Source: CAYUNA01 sp047629355
GTDB lineage: Bacteria; Bacteroidota; Bacteroidia; Chitinophagales; Saprospiraceae
NCBI GenBank assembly: GCA_047629355.1
Contig: JBLHWU010000017.1
Span: forward strand, 1-40,988
Direction: 5' to 3'
Length of the DNA stretch: 40,988 nucleotides
Each line of letters opens with the position of its first letter. Within the stretch, counting starts at the first letter, position 1. The notes under the pieces were generated by a model that had not been told where the DNA came from, did no database searches, and worked only from the letters and a program-made list of their open reading frames with translations. A program made the translations under genes and the position numbers. Of this stretch, positions 25,516 through 32,946 are shown in pieces.

Positions 25516-25589
25516 GTCAGACCATTTCATTGTCAGTCATCAGATAGAATACCTATTCTATCTGACTTCTGACAATGAAATGGTCTGAC
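25516..25589. repeat. Near-perfect long hairpin between tsaC and tsaD
   Basis: GTCAGACCATTTCATTGTCAG is repeated inverted at 25569-25589, and the inner CAGATAGAATA pairs exactly with TATTCTATCTG around two bases. Only three bases on the left (TCA) and three on the right (ACT-type) are unpaired. Fragments of the same GACTTCTGAC phrase follow as short direct repeats. Confidence 0.9.
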
Positions 25590-25625
25590 CTCTGAAAAAT
25601 GACTTCTGACCTCTAAAAAAAAGTT

Positions 25626-26621
25626 ATGAAAGAATTAGTTTTAGGCATCGAAACATCTTGTGATGATACGGCGGCGGCAGTGGTGACGCCCGAGGGCGAA
25701 GTGCTGTCTTCAATTATCGTTTCGCAAGAAGAAATACATTCCAAATTTGGCGGCGTTTTTCCTGAATTGGCGGGACGGGCACACGTTTTAGCCATCATTC
25801 CAGCCGTCGAAAAAGCGTTGAATGAAGCGGGCATTACACCGCAAGATATTCAAGCAATTGGTGTCACGCGGGGTCCAGGATTGGTCGGTTCTTTATTGGT
25901 CGGCTTGCACACCGCATCTGGCTTAGGCATGGGCTGGAACAAACCAGTTATCGGTATCAATCATTTACGGGGACATTTACGGAGTGCAGATTTAGGTGAA
26001 AAACGGGTGGAATATCCCGCGGTGGTGATGCTCGTTTCGGGTGGACATACTTTTTTAGCCTATATGAAAAGTGCGACCGATATTGATTTACTATCCTCTA
26101 CTCGCGACGACTCTGTCGGCGAATGCTACGATAAAGTTAGTCGAATGTTGGGCTTAGGTTACCCCGGCGGTCCAGTTGTTGACCGCACCGCAAAAACAGG
26201 AAAACCAACGATTCCATTCCCTCGACCCATGTTGCACAAAGGCTTAGAATTTTCTTTTTCTGGTTTGAAATCAGCGGTCGCTAGATATTTAGACCGTCTC
26301 GAAGAACCGCCTGTTGTCGAGAATGTTGCAGCCTCTTTTGTGGAGTCTGTTATGGAAATTTTGATAACGAAAGCCCGTCGAGCGATGCTGAAATATCCTT
26401 GTACTTCTCTGGTAATCGTAGGTGGAGTAGCGGCGAGTCCACAGTTGCGGTCGGAAGCACAGGACCTATGTGATGAGATGGGCGCGAAACTTTGCTTGCC
26501 TCCAATCAAATGGTCAACGGATAATGCGGCGATGATTGGACTCGCGACTTGGGATTATATCAAATTGGGAATTCATCCGCCGGTGCAGCCTGCTTTGGGA
26601 TTGTCGATGGATAAGTTTTAA
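25626..26621 (+). CDS. tsaD: tRNA N6-adenosine threonylcarbamoyltransferase TsaD
   Basis: Catalytic metalloprotein of the t6A complex (Kae1/Qri7/YgjD family), which transfers the threonylcarbamoyl group to tRNA A37. The 331-residue length is usual. The opening LGIETSCDDTAAAVV, the HSKFGGVFPELAGRAH motif and the metal ligands His113 and His117 in INHLRGH are present, as are MLVSGGHT and TRDDSVGECYDKVSRMLGL. The start ATG follows the hairpin by about 36 bases. The galactosidase gene follows after 21 bases, suggesting co-transcription. Confidence 0.96.
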   Translation: MKELVLGIETSCDDTAAAVVTPEGEVLSSIIVSQEEIHSKFGGVFPELAGRAHVLAIIPAVEKALNEAGITPQDIQAIGVTRGPGLVGSLLVGLHTASGLGMGWNKPVIGINHLRGHLRSADLGEKRVEYPAVVMLVSGGHTFLAYMKSATDIDLLSSTRDDSVGECYDKVSRMLGLGYPGGPVVDRTAKTGKPTIPFPRPMLHKGLEFSFSGLKSAVARYLDRLEEPPVVENVAASFVESVMEILITKARRAMLKYPCTSLVIVGGVAASPQLRSEAQDLCDEMGAKLCLPPIKWSTDNAAMIGLATWDYIKLGIHPPVQPALGLSMDKF

Positions 26622-26642
26622 AAAAATCCTTTCCTCTACGCT

Positions 26643-28373
26643 ATGCAAATTGAAAAATTAATCACCACCTTCGCTTACAACCAAAAAACGGTTGAACTCA
26701 CGCCCAATCGAGTGAACCGTTTCGATGAATTTTATGCTGATTTCAAGCTTACCGAAATTAAAGGCAAAGCCAAAGGGCATCGCTTGGAACTGACGATTCA
26801 TCCAAAGGAAGACCTCGTTTTGGAACACCTTCGTTTTAAAATGCCGCATCTTTTCGAGCCAAAAGAAACCATTTTTTGCAATGGTTTCCAAAGTTGGTCG
26901 GAAAGCCGCGAGTTTCATCAAAAAGAGCGCATTGAAAAGTTGCGAAAAGTGGCTTATCCCATCATGAAAAATTATGGCGATACACATTTGGATTTGGTCG
27001 AACGCGGAGAAGGAATCTTTCATTCTTGGACGTATAGTTATTTGCGGCAGCATGCGTTTAAAATGCAATTTATTGGTTCGTTGAATGAGCAAACGGGTTT
27101 CACGTTGATTCAATACAGCACGAATAAGCAGTCGGTTGTGATTGATAAGGAGTGTCAGGGAATGAAATTGACGCATTCGTTTCCGGTGTTGGATATGATT
27201 ATTTTGGAAGGCGATGATGCGTCGGTTTTTGATACTTATTTTGAAAAAATGGACATCAAAAAGCCCAAAGCAAAACCTGCAACGGGCTGGACGAGTTGGT
27301 ATAATTACTACACCAATATTTCTGAGGAAATTATTCTAAAAAACCTGGATGCCTTCGCTCAAAAAGAGGCTAAAATCGACTTTTTCCAAATAGATGATGG
27401 CTGGCAAAAAGACGTTGGGAATTGGTTGAGTACCAAAGATAATTTCCCAAATGGAATGGGTGCCGTTGCTCAAAAAATCCATGCAAAAGGCTACAAAGCA
27501 GGACTCTGGCTTGCGCCGTTTATCTGTGAAAAAAAATCAGATATTTTTCAGAATAAAAAGCATTGGCTACTTAAAGATACGAATGGAAAACCTGTAAAAG
27601 CAGGGTATTCGTCAGGTTGGAGTGGTCATTTTTATGCGCTTGATTTTTACAATAATGAAGTACAAGATTATTTGATAAAGGTGTTTTTTAAAATCTTGTC
27701 TACCTGGAATTTTGACTTAGTAAAATTAGATTTTCTCTATGCCGTTTGCATCTTGCCACGACCGAATAAAACGCGTGGTCAAGTGATGAACGATGCGCTA
27801 CAATTCATCCGTCATTTGGTCAGCAATAAGTTGATTCTGGGCTGTGGTGTGCCTTTGGGTTCGTCTTTTGGCTTGGTGGATTATTGTCGAATTGGCGCGG
27901 ATATTCATTTGGAATGGGAGCATAAACTATTGAAATTTTTGGGCAACCGCGAACGCGTTTCGACAATTCTTTCTTTGCGCACGACTTTGGGGCGTTGGCA
28001 ATTGAATGGGCGGGCGTTTTTGAATGACCCGGATGTGTTTTTGTTGCGGGATGAAAATTTGAGGTTGACGGAAGCACAAAAGCATACTGTTTTGATGATT
28101 AATGTCTTATTAGGTGGGTTGCTTTTTACCTCAGATTTCGTTGGGGATTATTCTGATAAGAAATGGGCAGAGTTTAATCATATTTTTGAGTATCAAAATG
28201 CAGGAGTGAAAACGGTGAAAAATCAGGGACGTGACCTTTATGAGATTGATTTTATAAAGGATGGACAAAGGATGACGGCATTTTGTAATTTAAATGAAAA
28301 TCAGCGGTTGGTTATTTTTCAAGATAAAAAATTGACGTTGCAGCCGTTTGAAACGCAGCTGTTAATGGAATAA
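26643..28373 (+). CDS. GH36-family alpha-galactosidase
   Basis: 576-residue glycoside hydrolase of family 36 (melibiase type), cleaving terminal alpha-galactosyl residues. After an N-terminal beta domain (with FCNGFQSWSES near 78-88) comes the barrel opening TGWTSWYNYYTNISEE (about 214-229). The nucleophile is probably Asp363 in KLDFLYA and the acid/base Asp420 in RIGADIHLEW. No signal peptide is seen, so it is probably cytoplasmic. It sits 21 bases after tsaD on the same strand, with no obvious functional tie to t6A. A strong hairpin module separates it from the next, convergent gene. Confidence 0.9.
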   Translation: MQIEKLITTFAYNQKTVELTPNRVNRFDEFYADFKLTEIKGKAKGHRLELTIHPKEDLVLEHLRFKMPHLFEPKETIFCNGFQSWSESREFHQKERIEKLRKVAYPIMKNYGDTHLDLVERGEGIFHSWTYSYLRQHAFKMQFIGSLNEQTGFTLIQYSTNKQSVVIDKECQGMKLTHSFPVLDMIILEGDDASVFDTYFEKMDIKKPKAKPATGWTSWYNYYTNISEEIILKNLDAFAQKEAKIDFFQIDDGWQKDVGNWLSTKDNFPNGMGAVAQKIHAKGYKAGLWLAPFICEKKSDIFQNKKHWLLKDTNGKPVKAGYSSGWSGHFYALDFYNNEVQDYLIKVFFKILSTWNFDLVKLDFLYAVCILPRPNKTRGQVMNDALQFIRHLVSNKLILGCGVPLGSSFGLVDYCRIGADIHLEWEHKLLKFLGNRERVSTILSLRTTLGRWQLNGRAFLNDPDVFLLRDENLRLTEAQKHTVLMINVLLGGLLFTSDFVGDYSDKKWAEFNHIFEYQNAGVKTVKNQGRDLYEIDFIKDGQRMTAFCNLNENQRLVIFQDKKLTLQPFETQLLME

Positions 28374-28382
28374 AAATGGTGC

Positions 28383-28458
28383 GTGTTGCCTGCGGCAACA
28401 CGGGGTAGGTTTTTGAGGATGGAGAATGATTTTTGCAAAATCATTCTCCATCCTCAAA
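28383..28458. repeat. Standalone hairpin module related to the MITE interior, probable bidirectional terminator
   Basis: GTGTTGCC-TGC-GGCAACAC (28383-28401) is followed by a 47-base hairpin with 22-bp perfect arms around TGC (28412-28458). Both correspond to the MITE interior, but arm bases differ with full pairing kept. It lies between convergent genes, directly after the galactosidase stop. Confidence 0.85.
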
Positions 28459-28489
28459 CGCCTCTTCTAACACACACAAATCTATTTAA

Positions 28490-29929
28490 TCATTCTAGAA
28501 ATTTCTCGCACTTTTGAATCAGTTCCGATAAGATATTTTTAGTCGCCAGAGGATTCACAAAAGTTGTCCTTAAAAACAGCCGCCCTCGCAATCTTGTTTG
28601 GACAATGAAAAAATCCCCTTCTTTTAAAATTTGCTCTCGAATTTTCGCATTTAAATTATCTAATGCTTCCTCCGACAATCCTTCTTTAATGACTCTAAAA
28701 CACACAATATTTGATTCTGGAATAGCAACGCCGAGTTTAAAATTTGGATTTTCTGCGAGCATTTCTGCAAAGGTTTTTGCCAAATCGTAGAGGCAGTCGA
28801 GGTTATCTTCAAAGAGTTGTTCACCATAAGTTCGCAGCGTAAGAAATACACGAAATGACATCGATGTTTTAGTCAATTCAAACGTACGTTTAGCGAGATT
28901 ATACCATTCGTGGTCGTCCGAATTTGACCATAAATAATCTGCTTTTTGAGCAAAAGTTTGATAAGAATCTTCTCCATTTTTAAAAACAACTGCCGTCACC
29001 AAAGTGGGCATCATCAACATTTTATGAAAATCTAAAATCACGGAATCTGCTCGTTCGATACCGTTCAAAAGTGGGCGATATTTTTTTGAAAATAAGAGCC
29101 CGCCGCCATGTGCTGCATCTACATGAAACCACAACTTTTTTACTTCACAAAAATCAGCAATGGCATTTAAATCATCGTGCGCTCCTGCAGAAGTCGAGCA
29201 AGCATTTCCGATAACACCGATGACTTTAATTCCTTGATTTTCAGTTTGTTGAAGAATATTTTCTAATTTAGAAACATCTATTTGAAAAGCATCATTCGAC
29301 GGTACTTTAATCAAACCGGTTGCGCCCATACCCATTACTCGAATGGCTTTATCTATCGAATAATGCGCCTCTTCTGAAACTAAAAATGCATATTTTCTAC
29401 CTTCAAATCCATGTTGCCAAACTTCGCGTTCAATCATTTTTGCTCGGGCGCAAAGTAAGGCAGTGAGGTTGCCCAACGTACCACCATTTGTCAAGAAACC
29501 ATCTGCTTTTTCGATATCAATATTCATTTTGGAAGCGAGCAATTGAATCAAAATCCGCTCCATCGCTACGCCCGCAGTCCCTTGTTCATAAATGCCCATT
29601 CCAGTATCTAAAAAAGCACCAAAAAAATCGCCCAATGCCGCTAAGGGTAACGCCGCAGAAACCTGATGTCCCAGATATTTTGGATGATGAATGTGTGCCA
29701 TGTCCTTGATAACTTCTTTGAAAAATTCATCAATATTCGGATTGGGAGCTGTCGCCAAATCTGCTTGCCATTTTTTAACTAAATCGGCAGGTTCATTCCA
29801 ATTTAAAACTTTGGTAGAAGTATTTTTAGTTTGAATATCTTTTAAATAATCGGCTAAGATATTGACCAGATTGTATCCTTGTTGGCGAAAGGTCTCGGGA
29901 TTATAGGCTTCTTTTAAAAGTGGTGTCAT
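28490..29929 (-). CDS. Pyridoxal-phosphate group II decarboxylase
   Basis: 479-residue PLP enzyme of the aromatic amino acid / glutamate / diaminobutyrate decarboxylase family. The PLP lysine is at about 303 (DFHKMLMMP), with the cofactor Asp271 and His274 in WFHVDAAHGGG. The substrate-loop segment HHPKYLGHQVSAALP near 81-95 is present. Substrate (an aromatic amino acid, 2,4-diaminobutyrate or cysteine sulfinate) cannot be fixed from the sequence. The gene is complete and monocistronic. Confidence 0.9.
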   Translation of the reverse strand: MTPLLKEAYNPETFRQQGYNLVNILADYLKDIQTKNTSTKVLNWNEPADLVKKWQADLATAPNPNIDEFFKEVIKDMAHIHHPKYLGHQVSAALPLAALGDFFGAFLDTGMGIYEQGTAGVAMERILIQLLASKMNIDIEKADGFLTNGGTLGNLTALLCARAKMIEREVWQHGFEGRKYAFLVSEEAHYSIDKAIRVMGMGATGLIKVPSNDAFQIDVSKLENILQQTENQGIKVIGVIGNACSTSAGAHDDLNAIADFCEVKKLWFHVDAAHGGGLLFSKKYRPLLNGIERADSVILDFHKMLMMPTLVTAVVFKNGEDSYQTFAQKADYLWSNSDDHEWYNLAKRTFELTKTSMSFRVFLTLRTYGEQLFEDNLDCLYDLAKTFAEMLAENPNFKLGVAIPESNIVCFRVIKEGLSEEALDNLNAKIREQILKEGDFFIVQTRLRGRLFLRTTFVNPLATKNILSELIQKCEKFLE

Positions 29930-30172
29930 ACTGGCTTTTTTAGCTTGATTTAAAACGGCTGCTAAGAAAATTGCAGCATCAATTTTTATAAATGGTAAAA
30001 AAGGAAGTTTCTATAGAAAAAGGAAATAAGAAACCCGAAAAATATTAGTGTGTTCGTGATTTTTTTTTAGGAAAGTATTCAGCAAAAACCACTATATTTA
30101 TGCTCTCATAAGTAACAAGTAAACCAATTTCTGAGTAAAATTGTTGCTTGTTTTTATTTTAAAATATCAATA

Positions 30173-30706
30173 ATGACAGACGAAAAACTGGAAGCCCTTC
30201 GCTTTCCCATTGGTCGATTGAATTATGACTCTGCCAATTTTGTAGCCAAAAAAACAAGCCAAATACAAACCTTAGAAGGATTGCCTCAAAAGATACGTGA
30301 TATCGTTGCGCAATTATCGGAAGCTGATTTGAATATGCAGTATCGACCAGATGGTTGGACAGGGCGACAGGTAATTCACCACGTTGTGGATAGCCACATG
30401 AATGCTTACATTCGATTCAAATGGGCATTGACCGAAGACTCGCCTGTGATAAAAGCGTACGATGAAGCGGCTTGGGCGGAGTTGTCAGATTATATGGATA
30501 CGCCTGTTGAAGTTTCCTTGTCTTTATTGGAAAATTTGCACAAACGTTGGGTGATTTTATTGAAAAAAATGACGGAAGAGCAATGGAATAACGAGATTGC
30601 GCATCCTGATTGGACAACTAACTTGAATATGAAATTTATGTTGGGGATGTATGATTGGCATTCGCGGCATCATTTGGGACACCTTTTTTTAATTAAAAAT
30701 GGATAA
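30173..30706 (+). CDS. YfiT/DinB-fold metal-dependent protein
   Basis: 177-residue four-helix protein of the DinB/YfiT superfamily (bacillithiol transferase BstA-like). Metal-binding histidines are visible at VIHHVVDSH (about 68-75) and WHSRHHLGH (about 162-170). Members transfer or remove thiol adducts; which thiol this organism uses is not known. A hairpin (AACAAG...CTTGTT) lies in the leader at about 30115-30155. It is followed by a long inverted repeat holding a nested MITE. Confidence 0.85.
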   Translation: MTDEKLEALRFPIGRLNYDSANFVAKKTSQIQTLEGLPQKIRDIVAQLSEADLNMQYRPDGWTGRQVIHHVVDSHMNAYIRFKWALTEDSPVIKAYDEAAWAELSDYMDTPVEVSLSLLENLHKRWVILLKKMTEEQWNNEIAHPDWTTNLNMKFMLGMYDWHSRHHLGHLFLIKNG

Positions 30707-30727
30707 TTAATAATTAATAATTAAGAA

Positions 30728-31252
30728 TGCGGATTAGATAGGATGGTTACACGGATTGAAGGGATAAAATGGATTTCAAATAGGTCAGGTGCATTTTTTT
30801 GTAAAAAAAACTTTTTGATAATTGGTAGTGTAACAAATGTGCACTACCATTTATTGAAAAAGTGATTTATTACCGTGTAAACGAAGGTTCTTTTAAGTTT
30901 GAGAAGCGAGAAAATCGTAAGATTTTCGAGCTTCAAAAAACACAGTCCGCGTTGCCTGCGGCAACGCGGGAGGGATATTAAAAGACAAAAACAATTTTTG
31001 CAAAATCGTTTTTATCCTTTAAAAATCTCTTTGATAAACAAAAGCACCTAAACTGTAAAAGTGCACATTTGTGGCACTACCTGACAATTTTCGCATTTTA
31101 CAAAATCGCGAAGTGATTGAATAGCAGTAAGCCCTAATGAAATTAGGGAGGCTAAGTAGGCTTGCAAAAATTGTTAAAGCGCCCAAAATCGCACCCGACC
31201 TAATTGAAATCCGTTTAAATCCGTTCAATCCGTGTAACCATCCTATCTAATT
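30728..31252. repeat. Long inverted repeat interrupted by a MITE
   Basis: The arms (ATTAGATAGGATGGTTACAC, then GGATTGAA, GGATTTCAA and TAGGTC) recur inverted at 31178-31252, about 63 bp each at over 85% identity. Copy 3 of the MITE (30824-31081) sits in the middle, so the original repeat was about 267 bp (or 259 bp without the duplicated 8 bases). It also contains the triloop hairpin CCCTAAT-GAA-ATTAGGG near 31133-31149. Confidence 0.85.
30824..31081 (+). mobile_element. MITE-like element, copy 3 (258 bp), nested
   Basis: Terminal repeats as in the other copies. The flanks TGATAATT (30816-30823) and TGACAATT (31082-31089) agree at 7 of 8 bases. The interior includes both the GTTGCC-TGC-GGCAAC hairpin and the long TGC-loop hairpin. 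It is inserted within the 30728-31252 inverted repeat. Confidence 0.93.
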
Positions 31253-31258
31253 AGCCAA

Positions 31259-32869
31259 TTATTTCGCAACTTTCAGCGTCTCTTGAATATACTCATTAAC
31301 CATTTCGTCTAAAATAAAAAGCGGTACTGACCCATTCTTCAAAACAGCCTCATGGAAGTCGCGAATATTGAATTTTGCACCTAATGTTTCCTCCGATTTT
31401 TTTCGCAATTCTCGAATTTTTAACTCCCCAATTTTATACGATAATGCTTGTCCTGGCCAACTGATATAGCGGTCAATTTCGGTATTGACATTGTGAAGTG
31501 ACAAAGCGGAATTCGATGCCATATAGTCTACGGCTTGGTCGCGTGTCCAACCTTTGGCGTGAATACCGACGTCGATGACCAGCCGACAAGCGCGCCACAT
31601 TTCGTAAGTCATGCGCCCAAAATGCTGGTAAGGCGTTTCATAAATGCCCATTTCATCACCGAGGTATTCGCAGTACAAGGCCCAACCTTCACCGAATGCG
31701 CTGAGGTAAGTATCGCACCGAAAATCAGGCATGTCCTCCATCTCCACAGCGAGCGAAATTTGCAAGTGATGCCTTGGCACTGCTTCGTGTAGCGTGAGTG
31801 CGGGAATCACATACAGCGGGCGACTTTCAAGTTTGTAAGTATTTACCCAATACTTACTGGCACGGTGGTCTTTTTCGCTGCCTTCGGAGTAGCGACCAGT
31901 TGTATATTTAGGGGCAATTGTAGCAGGAACGGGGTCAACGCCGTAGGGTAGGCGTGGAAGTTTGTTGAAATACTCGGTGAGTTTGCCACCAATTCTTTTG
32001 GCAAAATAAGAGGCTTCCATCAGCAATCTGCGAGCAGTTTTTGGATAAAATTGTTCGTTGGTATGGAGAAATTGAAGGAAGTCGGCGAAGCTACCTTGAA
32101 AGCCAACGTCCTCAATAATGCCTTCCATATCAGCACGAATTCGAGCAACTTCTTATTTGCCTTTTTCAAAAATATCATCGGCAGTCATGGGTAAGGTTGC
32201 GTAAAATTCTACTTGTTGTTGGTAGAAATTTTCGCCACCGGGTTGGGCAGAAATTCCGATGGCATCAGCGGCATTGGGGCGGTATTCTTCGACAATAAAA
32301 TCATGGAAGGTTTGGTAGCCTTGCACAATAGATTTTTCAATAGCGGCTTTTCCACGTTTGATGAAATCTGCTTTTTTATCGGCAGCAATGGACTCTGGGA
32401 TTCTGGTAAAAGGTTCGTAGAAATAGCTATTTTCAATGGTATCAACGATATGTGGCGTGAGGTAGGATTCATAACCTTTCAACACCGCTTTGGGCAATGT
32501 TTCTCCTTTTTCAATCCCCATTTTTAGCATGGCAATATTATCATCGACGTGCATTTTAAAACTATTCAAAACTATTCAAAACTTTGAGGTAACGTTCGTA
32601 TTGGGCTTCATTTTGAAACTGAAAACCGCCACGCATGTAAACAAAATTAATGTGAAAACCACCATCTGCACTAATCGGGGTGAGGTAGGCTTCCAAATCA
32701 ATTTGGTCAATTTTATCTTTCAAAGCAAAGCGATACATATCGTAATTGATGCGGTCTTGGGTATCTAATTTCTCGCGATTGATGGCTTCGGTTTGTTACC
32801 AAAAATCTTGATATTTGGCTTTGCGGCGTTCGTAGGCAGCGAGACTAATTTCGTGATAAGTCTGTTTAG
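31259..32869 (-). pseudogene. DUF885 family protein, multiply disrupted and 5'-truncated
   Basis: The minus strand from about 32869 to 31259 encodes one DUF885 protein (a family with zinc-peptidase-like features). The C-terminal half has the motif LTLHEAVPRHHLQIS and then FGEGWALYCEYLGDEMG. Four lesions break it. A TAA at 32796-32798 lies in QDFW-stop-QTEAIN. A tandem 10-base duplication at 32561-32580 (ACTATTCAAA twice, plus strand) causes a frameshift. A TAA at 32153-32155 lies in FEKGK-stop-EVARIRAD. The N-terminus (signal and first 50-60 residues) is absent, with the frame running into the inverted repeat at 32870-32945. The 138-aa and 289-aa open frames here are pieces of this gene. Confidence 0.88.
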
Positions 32870-32945
32870 TTTTCAGCCTGACAGTCCTCAGTCCACAGTC
32901 TTCAAGCGAGTGTAAACTGAAGACTGTGGGCTGTCAGACTGAAAA
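32870..32945. repeat. Inverted repeat after the metzincin gene
   Basis: TTTTCAG.CTGACAG and CCACAGTCTTCA on the left pair with TGAAGACTGTGG and CTGTCAG.CTGAAAA on the right around a 13-base loop; eight left-arm bases are unpaired. It ends at the stop codon of the metzincin gene and starts where the DUF885 reading frame is cut off. Confidence 0.85.
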
Positions 32946-32946
32946 A

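Noticed and set aside
32213..32527. Plus-strand ORF of 104 codons opposite the DUF885 remnant
   Set aside because: The minus strand gives clear DUF885 homology in this region, so this is a shadow.
5935..32798. Possible reassignment of TAA to glutamine
   Set aside because: TAA is the natural stop of several intact genes in the window (for example the YrdC-like gene ending at 22798), and the affected genes carry other lesions too.
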